Assembly (NCBI RefSeq): GCF_000472925.1
Contig: NZ_AXAS01000035.1
Span: 44,230-108,229 of the forward strand
Direction: 5' to 3'
Length of the DNA stretch: 64,000 nt
Source: Bradyrhizobium sp. Ec3.3
GTDB taxonomy: Bacteria > Pseudomonadota > Alphaproteobacteria > Rhizobiales > Xanthobacteraceae
Shown here: in pieces, positions 9,214 to 17,786 of the stretch
How the letters are laid out: each line of letters opens with the position of its first letter
Numbering within the stretch: the stretch's first letter is position 1
The notes under the pieces: model-generated
The model's input: only the letters and a program-made list of their open reading frames with translations
What the model was told of the DNA's origin: nothing
Databases searched by the model: none
Translations under genes and position numbers: made by a program

Positions 9214-10434
9214 TCAGGCCAGCGCGCTCTTCAGATCGAAAGTCTCGTCAGCGGCCTTGTCGGGCGCGAGCGAGCGGTCCATGCCGAGCAGGCGACGGCC
9301 GAACATGTGATCGCCGGCGCGGTTGATGGACTCGATACCGAGCAGCTTGTCGCCCCTGTAGCAGAAGGCCGAGAACGCCTTCTTCGTGGGATCGCCGCGC
9401 AGCACGACGCGGTCGTAGCCCGTCGTCAGCCCGGCAATCTGCAGCTTGTCGTCGCCCTGGTCGCTCCAGAACCAGGGCTGGCCGTCATAGACCTTCCTCT
9501 CGCCTGTCAACCGCGCCGCCACGCAGCGGGCATGGTCGGTGGCGTTCTGCACTGACTCCAGCCGCAAAGAGCCACCGAAGCGCGGGCTCGCGAACAGCGC
9601 ACAATCGCCGACGGCTGAGATGTTCGGATCGGACGTCAAGAGATATTCGTCGACGATGATACCGGAGGCGACCGGCAGCCCTGCCTCCGCCGCAAGCTCG
9701 ATATTCGGCAGCACGCCGACGCCGACCACGACGAGATCCGCCGGCAGATGCCGGCCATCGCTCAAGGAGACACCGGTGACCTTGCCGCCCTCCGCCTCGA
9801 TGCTGGTTGCCTGCACGCCGAGATGGATGCGGATGCCCGCCTCGCGATGGCGCTCCTGGAAATACTCCGAGACCTCCGCCGTCACCGCCCGCGCCATAAC
9901 GCGCGGCGCGAGCTCGAGCACGTCGACCTCGAGGCCTTTGATCCGGGCGGTGGACGCGAATTCGAGTCCGATGAAGCCCGCACCAATCACCACGACCCGT
10001 GTCTTCGACGGAATGATTTTCCGCAGCGCCTCGCTCTCATCGAGGATGCGCAGGTATTTCACGTCGGTCAGATTGGCGTTGGGCAGATCGAGCAGCCGGT
10101 TGCGCGCGCCCGTCGCCAGCACGAGATGGCCGTAGTCGAGCGTGTCGCCGGAGGCGAGATGAACCTTGCGCCCGGCGCGATCGATCGACGTCGCGCGGCC
10201 CGCGATCAGCTCGATCTTCTGGTCGGTAAAGAATTTCTCCGGCCGGAACATCAGGCTTTCAGGGCCGGCCGACCCCTTGATATAGGCCTTGGACAAAGGC
10301 GGCCGCTGATAGGGCAGATGCGCCTCGTCATTGATAAGGCAGACGCGGCCTGCAAAGCCGGACTGACGCAGGGAGGCGGCGACCTGGTAGCCACCATGGC
10401 CCGCGCCGACGATGATCACCGAACCGTCCGTCAT
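9214..10434 (-). CDS. FAD-dependent NAD(P)H ferredoxin/rubredoxin reductase-like oxidoreductase
   Basis: The 406-aa flavoprotein has an N-terminal FAD-binding GAGHGG at residues 10-15, a second dinucleotide fold VVVIGAGFIGLEFAS near 146 for NAD(P)H, and a C-terminal FAD motif with AVGDCALF near 270. The length and motif order match reductases that feed electrons to ferredoxins of ring-hydroxylating oxygenases or P450s (CamA/ThcD type). No oxygenase or ferredoxin gene is adjacent, so its partner is elsewhere. The start ATG has no good ribosome site of its own but overlaps the stop of a 13-codon upstream ORF. Confidence 0.88.
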   Translation of the reverse strand: MTDGSVIIVGAGHGGYQVAASLRQSGFAGRVCLINDEAHLPYQRPPLSKAYIKGSAGPESLMFRPEKFFTDQKIELIAGRATSIDRAGRKVHLASGDTLDYGHLVLATGARNRLLDLPNANLTDVKYLRILDESEALRKIIPSKTRVVVIGAGFIGLEFASTARIKGLEVDVLELAPRVMARAVTAEVSEYFQERHREAGIRIHLGVQATSIEAEGGKVTGVSLSDGRHLPADLVVVGVGVLPNIELAAEAGLPVASGIIVDEYLLTSDPNISAVGDCALFASPRFGGSLRLESVQNATDHARCVAARLTGERKVYDGQPWFWSDQGDDKLQIAGLTTGYDRVVLRGDPTKKAFSAFCYRGDKLLGIESINRAGDHMFGRRLLGMDRSLAPDKAADETFDLKSALA

Positions 10435-10472
10435 CGGAACAGCCCAACTTTCTGGACACGAGCGTTACCCAT
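10431..10472 (-). CDS. Possible 13-codon leader ORF coupled to the reductase gene
   Basis: An ATG at 10472 preceded by GAGAGGAGACGAC (a strong ribosome site) opens a 13-codon frame encoding MGNARVQKVGLFR. Its TGA overlaps the ATG of the reductase gene (ATGA). The reductase start itself lacks a convincing site, so translation may enter here and re-initiate. It could also be chance or a vestige of a lost upstream gene. Confidence 0.35.
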   Translation of the reverse strand: MGNARVQKVGLFR

Positions 10473-10671
10473 GTCGTCTCCTCTCTCTCACTGATTTTGG
10501 CTTGCTGGCCTTGTCGGTCGAGGCGCCGGCGCTCGTGTCCGTCCCTAATCGATGGCACCACCATTTGACCCTATCGTTCCCGGTAAGGCAAGAGCATCCG
10601 GCGGTAGGGATTGTCTCCCCTCGCCTTCTGCGATTTAGTTGCGACAAAGACCTCCTGCCGGGGATTTTGCC

Positions 10672-11469
10672 ATGTCCGCATCCGCCGCCTCCCCCTCCGA
10701 CGACGCCGCCCTGCTAAGCATCGACGGTCCCGTCGCCACCATCACGCTCAACCGCCCCGCCGCGTTCAATTCGATCAACCTCGCGATCGCGCAGAGGCTC
10801 GAACAGCTTGCCGCTGAGATCGAGACCTCCGACGCGATCCGGGTCGTCGTCATCGAAGGCGAAGGCCGCGCCTTTTGCGCCGGCGGCGATTTGCAGACCA
10901 TCGGTGCCGCAGCCGAAGCCAACACGGTGACGCCGGTCGTGGGCGAACTCCTTAAGCATTATCATGCCTTCATCGAGACACTCAGGCGCATGCCAAAACT
11001 CTCGCTGTCGAGTGTGCACGGCTCGGCCGCCGGCGCCGGCATGGGACTCGCCTTCGTCACCGACCTCTGCATCGCCGCGGAAGATGCCAAGTTCACGCCG
11101 GCCTATGCCAAGATCGGTGTGTCGCCCGACGGCGGCAGCACGGTCGGCATTGTCGGAACCGTCGGCACACGACGTGCCCTGCAGATCTTCCTCGCCGAGG
11201 ACAGCTTTACCGCGCAGCAGGCTCATGAGTGGGGCCTCGTCGCCAAGGTCGTTCCGGCGGCTGAGCTCAAGGCCGCCACGCGGCAGCTCGCAGAGCGCCT
11301 CGCGCAAAATCCGCCTGCCGCGATCGCGGGAACAAAGTCGCTGGTCTACCAGGCCGCGACGACGCCGGTGAGGCAGCAGCTCGATGCCGAGGAGCACAAT
11401 ATCGTCATGGCAATGCACACGGAGGATTTCCGCGTCGCCGTGAAGAAATTCACCAGCAAGTCGAAATGA
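10672..11469 (+). CDS. Enoyl-CoA hydratase/isomerase family protein
   Basis: The 265-aa crotonase-fold protein starts at ATG 10672 (a TTG 11 codons upstream is less likely). The first oxyanion-hole segment, GRAFCAGGD, ends at about residue 73, and the second, HGSAAGAGMGLA, is near 118-129. These hold the CoA-thioester enolate in hydratases and isomerases. The acidic residues typical of hydratases are not obvious in the second segment, so isomerase or another crotonase activity is possible. The stop overlaps the start of the phosphatase gene by 4 bp (ATGA). Confidence 0.87.
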   Translation: MSASAASPSDDAALLSIDGPVATITLNRPAAFNSINLAIAQRLEQLAAEIETSDAIRVVVIEGEGRAFCAGGDLQTIGAAAEANTVTPVVGELLKHYHAFIETLRRMPKLSLSSVHGSAAGAGMGLAFVTDLCIAAEDAKFTPAYAKIGVSPDGGSTVGIVGTVGTRRALQIFLAEDSFTAQQAHEWGLVAKVVPAAELKAATRQLAERLAQNPPAAIAGTKSLVYQAATTPVRQQLDAEEHNIVMAMHTEDFRVAVKKFTSKSK

Positions 11470-12047
11470 ACGTGCTCACGCCGCCACGCTCGTTCTACGG
11501 CCTTCGTCATGGCGCGACCGACTGGAATCGCGAGGGACGTTTCCAGGGACGGACCGACAATCCGCTGAACGCGGATGGCATCACGCAGGCCCATGCAGCG
11601 GGAGATCTGCTACGCGGCTCCGCCATCAGCCGCATCGTCACCAGCCCTCTGGTGCGCGCGGCGAGAACGGCCGAGATCATTGCAGCCACGATCTCGGTAC
11701 CTCTGACGACCGACCATGGCATCATCGAGTGCGATTTCGGCAGCTTCGAGGGACTATCCGTCCGCGCCGCCATGGAGAAGCACGGCGTCAAATCGGCAGA
11801 AGGCCTCATCTCCATTCTGCCGGCCGATGGCGAAGCCTGGGACGTCGTCACCAAACGGTCGCTGGCCTGCGTGTCTGGGTGGCTGGAACGGCATCCCGAC
11901 GACCACATCCTGTTCGTCTGCCATGATGCAGTGATGCAGGCGCTTGCGCGGTCGCTGTGCGGCAGCTTTTTCCAGAACCGCCACGGCGCGCCCTTTTGCT
12001 ACCTGCCCTCACAGCAGGGATGGCGCGTCGAGGAACTTCGCTACTGA
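11466..12047 (+). CDS. Histidine phosphatase (phosphoglycerate mutase-like) family protein
   Basis: The 193-aa protein has the catalytic RHG at residues 14-16, a second acid/His region with CDFGSFEG near 84-91, and the late catalytic His in FVCHDAVMQ. This is the two-histidine phosphatase fold used by phosphoglycerate mutases, alpha-ribazole phosphatases and broad phosphatases. It is translationally coupled to the crotonase upstream (ATGA overlap). Its 3' end overlaps by 7 bp the convergent TRAP permease gene. Substrate unknown. Confidence 0.87.
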   Translation: MNVLTPPRSFYGLRHGATDWNREGRFQGRTDNPLNADGITQAHAAGDLLRGSAISRIVTSPLVRAARTAEIIAATISVPLTTDHGIIECDFGSFEGLSVRAAMEKHGVKSAEGLISILPADGEAWDVVTKRSLACVSGWLERHPDDHILFVCHDAVMQALARSLCGSFFQNRHGAPFCYLPSQQGWRVEELRY

Positions 12048-13381
12048 GGGCAGATATAGCCCGTGCCCGCCGGCGACTTGAAGCAGCCGACCGACTCGGG
12101 AAGCACGTGCCGTGGCAGCCACAAAACCACGCTCGGAAAATAGATCGCAAAGGCGATGGTGGCGAAGAACACGACATAGATCGGCAATGCGGCGCGCAGC
12201 GCCCTGGCAAAGCTGATGCCGACGAATTTCGAGGCCATCAGCAGCACGAGGCCATAGGGCGGCGTGATCAGGCCGAAAGCGAGCGTTGCGATCAGCACCA
12301 CGCCCATATGCACGCCGTTGATGTCGCCGGCTTCCGTCAGCGCGTTCACCAGTGGCATGAAGATAATGATGGTCGGCACCGGCTCGATGAAGTCGCCGAC
12401 CACGGTGAACAGCAGCACCATCAAGAGCATGATCAGGTGCGGATCGTTGCCGGCGATCGAGGTGATCCATTCCGCGATGTAGTTCGCACCGCGCAAATAA
12501 GCCAGCATCCAGCCGAACGCGTTGGCGGCGCCGATCGTGATCAGCGGCAGCGAGAAGATCAGCCCGGCGAGGCAGAAGTCGTACGGAATCTTCCTGAAGT
12601 GGCCGCGGTTCAGTGCGGGGATCACGACAAGGATGATCCAGGCCACGGCAACCACGCCGGCTTCCGTCGGCGTGAACCAGCCGGTCAAGATGCCGCCAAG
12701 CAGGATCACCGGGATCATCAGCGGCAAGGCCGCATCGCCTGCGGCAAACACCACCTGCCGCAGCGGCGCGCGCGGCTTGCGCAGGCCGGACGGGCCGAAG
12801 AAATAACAATAGATCATCAGGCCGAAGCCGATCATCAGGCCCGGCACGACACCGGCCATGAACAGGCCCGCGATCGAGACGTTGCCGACCGCGCCATAGA
12901 CCACCGCGGTGATGCTCGGCGGCACCAGCGCCGCGATGGTCGAGGCCGATGCAATGATCGCGGCGATGAACGCGGGCTCGTAGCCCTCACGCTTCATCGG
13001 GCCGCCGAGCGCGCGGCTCATCACGGCAACGTCGGCCGTCGTCGAGCCCGACATTTCCGAGAAGAACATGCTGAAGACGACGACGACCTGCGACAGCCCG
13101 CCCCTGATATGCCCGACCAGCGACACCGAGAGGTTCGCGATTCTTACCACCACATTCGCCGAGCTCATGAGCTCGCCGACCAGCAGGAAGAACGGGATTG
13201 CGAGCAGCGCCTCGGAATCCACGCCGTCAAAGATCTTCTGGATGATGGCGGCGAGCGAGACGTCGGACAGGATCGCGCCGATGAAGACACCGGCCATCAG
13301 CGAGAACGGCACGGGCACGCCGAGATAGCCGAAGAACAGGAAGCAAGACGACATCAACACCAGGACGACCGGTGCGCTCAC
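12041..13381 (-). CDS. dctM: TRAP transporter large permease (DctM type)
   Basis: The 446-aa protein has about 12 hydrophobic segments, typical of the ion-transporter-superfamily DctM subunit, which moves the substrate across the inner membrane with a Na+ gradient. The N-terminal motif GVPVPFSLMAG, the SSANVVVRIANL region and the Gly-Ser-Thr-rich FFSEMSGSTTADVAV loop are characteristic. It overlaps the small-permease gene by ATGA. With DctQ and DctP it forms a tripartite importer downstream of the sugar-acid dehydratase, suggesting a sugar-acid substrate. Confidence 0.93.
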   Translation of the reverse strand: MSAPVVLVLMSSCFLFFGYLGVPVPFSLMAGVFIGAILSDVSLAAIIQKIFDGVDSEALLAIPFFLLVGELMSSANVVVRIANLSVSLVGHIRGGLSQVVVVFSMFFSEMSGSTTADVAVMSRALGGPMKREGYEPAFIAAIIASASTIAALVPPSITAVVYGAVGNVSIAGLFMAGVVPGLMIGFGLMIYCYFFGPSGLRKPRAPLRQVVFAAGDAALPLMIPVILLGGILTGWFTPTEAGVVAVAWIILVVIPALNRGHFRKIPYDFCLAGLIFSLPLITIGAANAFGWMLAYLRGANYIAEWITSIAGNDPHLIMLLMVLLFTVVGDFIEPVPTIIIFMPLVNALTEAGDINGVHMGVVLIATLAFGLITPPYGLVLLMASKFVGISFARALRAALPIYVVFFATIAFAIYFPSVVLWLPRHVLPESVGCFKSPAGTGYICPQ

Positions 13382-13953
13382 GGCTGCACCCTCGTCTCGC
13401 GGACTGCGGGAGGCGCGGCATCCTCGTCCTGCGGTTCGGGATGATCAAAACCGTTGCGCAGGCCGTTGACGAGCTGCTCGATCGTGAAAAGGCCGATCAG
13501 GACGCCTGACACCGGAATGATGGCATAGAGCGAGGCAATCGGCGTGCCCGACGGCAGGCGAAAGCTGCCGAAGCCGCGGAGATAGTTGAGATAGCCGTAC
13601 CAGACCAGGCAGGCGGCGACGCCGAGCACGACGATGCGAATGACGACCTCGACGATCAGTCGCGGCGTACCGTGCATCGCCTCGGAGATCGCGGTGAGAT
13701 AGAGATGATCGTTGCGCCGGGTCGCGACCGCCGTGCCGACGAAGATCGCGTAGATGAACAGCGTTGAGGTGACCTCCTGGAGCCACAGCCAAGGATGACC
13801 GATGGTGCGGGTGACGATGTCGGCGGTCACCGACAACGAGAAGCCGAAGCACAGCACGCCGCATAGCATCATCAACGCAAGCTCGAGCCAGTCGAGGATG
13901 CGCCACTTCAGGTGACGCTGCCGCGTCAGAACGAGCTTGTCGGCGATGGCCAT
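13378..13953 (-). CDS. dctQ: TRAP transporter small permease (DctQ type)
   Basis: The 191-aa protein has four hydrophobic helices, the tryptophan pair in HPWLWLQE near residue 53, and the R-N-D-H segment at about 80-83, all usual for DctQ. ATG 13953 follows GGGAGC. It is coupled to dctM by a 4-bp overlap. It is separated from dctP (starting at 15117 and ending at 14122) by a 168-bp gap holding a dispersed repeat, so the stoichiometry of binding protein to permease may be set there. Confidence 0.9.
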   Translation of the reverse strand: MAIADKLVLTRQRHLKWRILDWLELALMMLCGVLCFGFSLSVTADIVTRTIGHPWLWLQEVTSTLFIYAIFVGTAVATRRNDHLYLTAISEAMHGTPRLIVEVVIRIVVLGVAACLVWYGYLNYLRGFGSFRLPSGTPIASLYAIIPVSGVLIGLFTIEQLVNGLRNGFDHPEPQDEDAAPPAVRETRVQP

Positions 13954-13978
13954 CGTTGCTCCCGGCTGCGGCTTGTCT

Positions 13979-14102
13979 TCACCTCTCCCGCCTGCGGGAG
14001 AGGTCGGCGCGGAGCGCCGGGTGAGGGCTCTCTCCTCATTGGGAATCTCTCCGTGGAAGCACCCTCTCCCCCGCCCTCTCCCGCAAGCGGGAGAGGGAGC
14101 AC
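13979..14102. repeat. Dispersed palindromic repeat (CTCTCCC...GGGAGAG type)
   Basis: Two hairpins lie between dctP and dctQ. The first is CCTCTCCCGCCTGCGGGAGAGG at the left; the second contains CCCTCTCCC...GGGAGAGGG at the right, with a GGCGCGGAGCGCC hairpin beside the first. This is a common rhizobial intergenic element. Inside an operon it can slow or stop RNA polymerase or protect the dctP message end. Confidence 0.75.
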
Positions 14103-14121
14103 ACCGTCTTCTGGCATCACG

Positions 14122-15117
14122 TTAGTTGATCGACCGGATCAGGTTCTTGATCTTCTCGGCGTGCGGGCCGAGATCCTTGGCGAGCTTGTCGAGATAGGGA
14201 TCGGCGATCGCCGTAAAGCTCTTCTTGTCGACGTTGTCGACGATCTTGACACCCAACTTCTTCAGCTTCTCGGCTGCGCTGCGCTCAAGCTCGAACGCCT
14301 TCTGCGGCTCCTTGGAGCTGATCTCGTTCGCCGCGGTTTGCACCCACTGCTTCTGCTCGGCCGAGAGGCTCTGCCAGAGCTTGTCGGAGACGAACACCAG
14401 CGCGTTATTGGCCTCGTGCTCGGTGATGTTGAGGACCGGCGCCACCTCGTAGTGCTTGTTGACGAGATAGACGTTGATGCTGTTCTCGGCGACGTCGACC
14501 ACGCCGGTCTGGAGCGAGGTGTAGACGCTGCCGAACGGCATGTGCACGGTCTGGGCGCCATAGGCCGGGAACATAGTGTCCTCTGTCGCAGTCGCCTGCA
14601 CGCGGACCTTCAGCCCCTTGATGTCACCGACATTGTGGATCTCCCTCTTGGAGTACATGTGGCGCACGCCCTGCGAGCCTGTCGCGATGACGTGGAGGCC
14701 CTGCGTGGTCTCGTCGATCAACGTCTTGAGCGCTTCGAACACTTTCGGGTCGGCCAATCCCTTGATCACGTGATTTTCGTCGCGGAACAGAAAGTGCAGC
14801 GACATCACGCCGGCCTGTGGCGAGATCGTCGCGGTATTGGCGGACGAGATGATCGCGAATTCAATATCGCCCGACTTCACGAGCTGGAGGACCTGCGGCT
14901 CCTGGCCGAGCTGCGCGCCGGGATACTGATCGATGATCATGGTGCCCTTGCTCAATTCCTTGAGCTTGTCGGCAAAGAGGTCGCCGGCGATCGAATAACC
15001 GGTATTGCGCGGCTGGTCGTAGGCGAAGCGATAATGCTTCACCTCCTGTGCCGATGCGCCCGTGACGAACAGGATCGCGGCCGTTGCCGCCAGCCCAAGC
15101 ATGGATCGTGCAATCAT
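14122..15117 (-). CDS. dctP: TRAP transporter periplasmic substrate-binding protein (DctP type)
   Basis: The 331-aa precursor has a Sec signal peptide (Met-Ile-Ala-Arg, hydrophobic core, Ala-Ser-Ala before Gln-Glu near residue 24). The mature protein shows DctP features: GDLFADKLKELSKG..., the PGAQLGQE segment near 65-72, and LKVRVQ near residue 150, where the arginine normally binds the substrate carboxylate. That arginine supports an organic-acid ligand. The gene begins 60 bp after the dehydratase stop, so both are likely one transcript. Confidence 0.92.
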   Translation of the reverse strand: MIARSMLGLAATAAILFVTGASAQEVKHYRFAYDQPRNTGYSIAGDLFADKLKELSKGTMIIDQYPGAQLGQEPQVLQLVKSGDIEFAIISSANTATISPQAGVMSLHFLFRDENHVIKGLADPKVFEALKTLIDETTQGLHVIATGSQGVRHMYSKREIHNVGDIKGLKVRVQATATEDTMFPAYGAQTVHMPFGSVYTSLQTGVVDVAENSINVYLVNKHYEVAPVLNITEHEANNALVFVSDKLWQSLSAEQKQWVQTAANEISSKEPQKAFELERSAAEKLKKLGVKIVDNVDKKSFTAIADPYLDKLAKDLGPHAEKIKNLIRSIN

Positions 15118-15177
15118 CGTCTCCCCCTGTTTTATGGTTCGCCGCTTTTGCGGCTGAACAGTTTTGCGGGTGGTCGC

Positions 15178-16896
15178 TCACCCCTTCCCGGTCTTTGGTC
15201 CAGTCCTCTGCATGAAATCGAAGTCGCAGCCCTCGTCGGCCTGCAAGATGGTCTCGTTGAACAGCCAGGCATAGCCGCGCTTGGCCTCGTCCGACGTCGC
15301 CGGGAGCTTCAAGACGGTGCGCCGGCGCGCCAGCTCCGCATCGTCAACCAGAAGCTCGATGCTGCGCTTGGCAACATCCAGCCGGATCATGTCGCCGTTC
15401 TTCACCAGCGCAAGCGGTCCGCCGACCGCGGATTCCGGCGTGATGTGCAGCACGATGGTGCCGAACGCCGTGCCGCTCATGCGCGCGTCCGAGATGCGCA
15501 CCATGTCCTTGGTGCCACCACGCGCCAGCTTCTTCGGGATCGGCAAGTAACCTGCCTCGGGCATGCCCGGCGCGCCCTTCGGCCCCGCATTGCGCAGCAC
15601 CAGCACGTCATCGGCAGTGACGTCGAGATCGGGATCGTCGACCCGCAAGGTCATATCCTCGACGGATTCGAACACCACCGCACGCCCGGTGTGCTGCAAT
15701 AGCTTGGGGCTTGCAGCGGATTGCTTGATGACGGCACCGCGCGGCGCGAGATTGCCGTGCAGGACGGCAAGACCGCCTTCCGGCTTGATCGGATTGTCGC
15801 GCGGACGGATGGCGTCCTGTCCGGGCACGTCTTCCGCATTGGCAACGACGTCTCGGAGGGTCTGTCCAGAAATCGTCTTGGCGTCGAGATCGATGAGATC
15901 GCCAAGCTGCGCCAGGAGTTTCGGCACGCCGCCGGCGTGATGGAAATGCTCCATATAATGCTCGCCAGACGGTTTCAGGTCGACCAGCACCGGCACTTCG
16001 CGGCCGAGCTTGTCGAAGGCATCGAGATCCAGCCGGTGTGGCGAACGATGCGCCATCGCCGTCAGATGGATCAGGCCGTTGGTCGAGCCGCCGATCGCTT
16101 GCAGCACGACCTGCGCATTTTTGAAAGACGCCGGCGTCAGCAATTCGCTCGGCTTCGGCCCCTTGGTCTTGGCCATCTCGGCGGCGACCTTGCCGCTCGC
16201 TTCAGCCAGACGGAAACGCTCGGCATGCGGTGCCGGGATCGTCGCGCTCATCGGCAACGAAAGGCCGACGGCCTCGATCATGCAGGCCATGGTCGAGGCC
16301 GTGCCCATCACCATGCAGGTGCCGACCGATGGTGCGAGCCGGCCGTTGACCGCCTCGATCTCGGCATCGTCGATATCGCCCGCGCGATATTTCGCCCAAA
16401 GCCGCCGACAATCGGTGCAGGCCCCCAGCACCTCGCCCTTGTGATGGCCGACCACCATCGGCCCCACGGGGATGACCACGGTCGGCAGGTCGGCGCTGAT
16501 CGCGGCCATCACCTGCGCGGGCAGCGTCTTGTCGCAGCCGCCGATCACGATCACCGCATCCATCGGCTGGGCGCGGATCATCTCCTCGGTGTCCATCGCC
16601 ATCAGGTTGCGCAGGTACATCGAGGTCGGATGCGCAAAACTCTCGGCGATCGAGATGGTCGGGAACACGAACGGCATCGCGCCCGACAGCATCACGCCAC
16701 GCTTAGCGGCCTCGATGATCTGCGGCACGTTGCCGTGGCAGGGATTGTAATCACTGTAGGTGTTGGTGATGCCGACGATCGGGCGCTCGAGCGCATCGTC
16801 GGAATAGCCCATCGCCTTGATGAAGGCCTTGCGCAGGAACAGCGAGAAGCCGGCATCGCCATAGCTCGTCAGCCCTTTGCGCAAGCCACTCGTCAT
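15178..16896 (-). CDS. IlvD/Edd family sugar-acid dehydratase
   Basis: The 572-aa enzyme starts at ATG 16896 behind AGGGAG; a frame extension to 17115 crosses the promoter region and is rejected. Cysteines expected to bind the Fe-S cluster appear in NPCHGN (about 53), GGCDKT (about 120) and GACTDCRR (about 160). The catalytic-region motif RVDDPDLDV is near 410, and DARMSGTAFG near 470 is typical of the arabinonate/gluconate/xylonate dehydratase branch rather than biosynthetic IlvD. Together with the TRAP genes and uronate dehydrogenase nearby, dehydration of an aldonate or aldarate is likely. It is divergent from the GntR gene. Confidence 0.88.
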   Translation of the reverse strand: MTSGLRKGLTSYGDAGFSLFLRKAFIKAMGYSDDALERPIVGITNTYSDYNPCHGNVPQIIEAAKRGVMLSGAMPFVFPTISIAESFAHPTSMYLRNLMAMDTEEMIRAQPMDAVIVIGGCDKTLPAQVMAAISADLPTVVIPVGPMVVGHHKGEVLGACTDCRRLWAKYRAGDIDDAEIEAVNGRLAPSVGTCMVMGTASTMACMIEAVGLSLPMSATIPAPHAERFRLAEASGKVAAEMAKTKGPKPSELLTPASFKNAQVVLQAIGGSTNGLIHLTAMAHRSPHRLDLDAFDKLGREVPVLVDLKPSGEHYMEHFHHAGGVPKLLAQLGDLIDLDAKTISGQTLRDVVANAEDVPGQDAIRPRDNPIKPEGGLAVLHGNLAPRGAVIKQSAASPKLLQHTGRAVVFESVEDMTLRVDDPDLDVTADDVLVLRNAGPKGAPGMPEAGYLPIPKKLARGGTKDMVRISDARMSGTAFGTIVLHITPESAVGGPLALVKNGDMIRLDVAKRSIELLVDDAELARRRTVLKLPATSDEAKRGYAWLFNETILQADEGCDFDFMQRTGPKTGKG

Positions 16897-16944
16897 GATG
16901 CTACTCCCTTCCGCAACTGCCATTGTCGTACAGGCTGCCCCCTG

Positions 16945-17019
16945 ATTGTCAATAACAGAGGTCGCCATTCGACTTTTTTTCAAGCATGGCACCGTCACCG
17001 CGGGCAGATTATTGACAAT
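16945..17019. promoter_or_regulatory. Inverted pair of 11-bp half-sites between dehydratase and gntR, overlapping TTGACA elements
   Basis: ATTGTCAATAA at 16945-16955 and its exact reverse complement TTATTGACAAT at 17009-17019 are separated by 53 bp in the divergent intergenic region. Each arm contains TTGACA pointing outward: minus strand at 16952-16947 towards the dehydratase, plus strand at 17012-17017 towards gntR. A weak TACGAC -10 lies 16 bp beyond the minus-strand box; no clear -10 was seen on the plus side. A regulator bound to both arms would cover both -35 regions. The GntR protein next door is the obvious candidate. Confidence 0.6.
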
Positions 17020-17081
17020 CCGTCCCCTCCCTGCTCCACAAGGCGAGCGAACCACTGGGCCCGGCCTGGGGAGGCCAACTG

Positions 17082-17786
17082 ATGACGGAGACGGCAAGCG
17101 AGAGCCCGGCGGCACTTCGGCGCGAGGACCCGGACGACGTGGTCGCGCGGCTCGAGGAGGACATCATCTTCGGCCGCTTCGCGCCGGCAGCGCGCCTGAC
17201 CGAGGACGCGCTGATGTCACGCTACGGCACCTCGCGGCACTTCGTTCGGCAGGCTCTCGTCGAGGCCGAGCGGCGCGGCATCGTCCGGCGCGAGAAGAAC
17301 ATCGGCGCCACCGTGCGCTTCTATTCGGCCGAGGAGGTCCGGCAGATCTACGAGGTCCGGGAGATGCTGACGCGGCAAGCCGCGCTGATGATCCCCCTGC
17401 CCGCGCCGCAAGGCCTGATCGACGAACTCACCGAGTTGCAGCGGCACTATTGCGCCAAGGCCGAGATGCAGGACCTGCGCGGCATCCACGAGGCCAACGA
17501 CGCCTTCCATGTCGCGCTGTTCTCCGCCTGCGGCAATCCCTATTTGGTGCGCTCGCTCCAGGACTACATGAACCTGACGCTGCCGATGCGCGCGAAGAAT
17601 CTCGCCGACCGCGAGGGACTGGCACTATCCCGGCGCCAGCACGAATTGATGATCGAGCTGCTCAAGGGCCGCGACAGCTGGGCGCTGGCGCAGCTCTGCG
17701 TCGATCACATGCAGTTCAGCAAGTCGGATTATCTGAAGCGGATTGCGGGCGACGAGCCGCGCGTTAGCGTTTGCTCCAATCGATGA
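17082..17786 (+). CDS. GntR family (FCD/FadR subfamily) transcriptional regulator
   Basis: The 234-aa protein has an N-terminal winged HTH at about residues 18-85 (LEEDIIFGRFAPAARLTEDALMSRYG... VRQALVEAERRGIV), followed by an all-helical FCD domain. The FCD domain includes D/N-x-x-FH (NDAFHVALF) and a later HxxLM-type histidine (RQHELMIEL) that normally coordinate a metal and an organic-acid ligand. It is divergent from the dehydratase-TRAP operon and most likely represses it until a sugar acid or its catabolite binds. Its 3' end overlaps the convergent udh gene by 23 bp. Confidence 0.9.
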   Translation: MTETASESPAALRREDPDDVVARLEEDIIFGRFAPAARLTEDALMSRYGTSRHFVRQALVEAERRGIVRREKNIGATVRFYSAEEVRQIYEVREMLTRQAALMIPLPAPQGLIDELTELQRHYCAKAEMQDLRGIHEANDAFHVALFSACGNPYLVRSLQDYMNLTLPMRAKNLADREGLALSRRQHELMIELLKGRDSWALAQLCVDHMQFSKSDYLKRIAGDEPRVSVCSNR

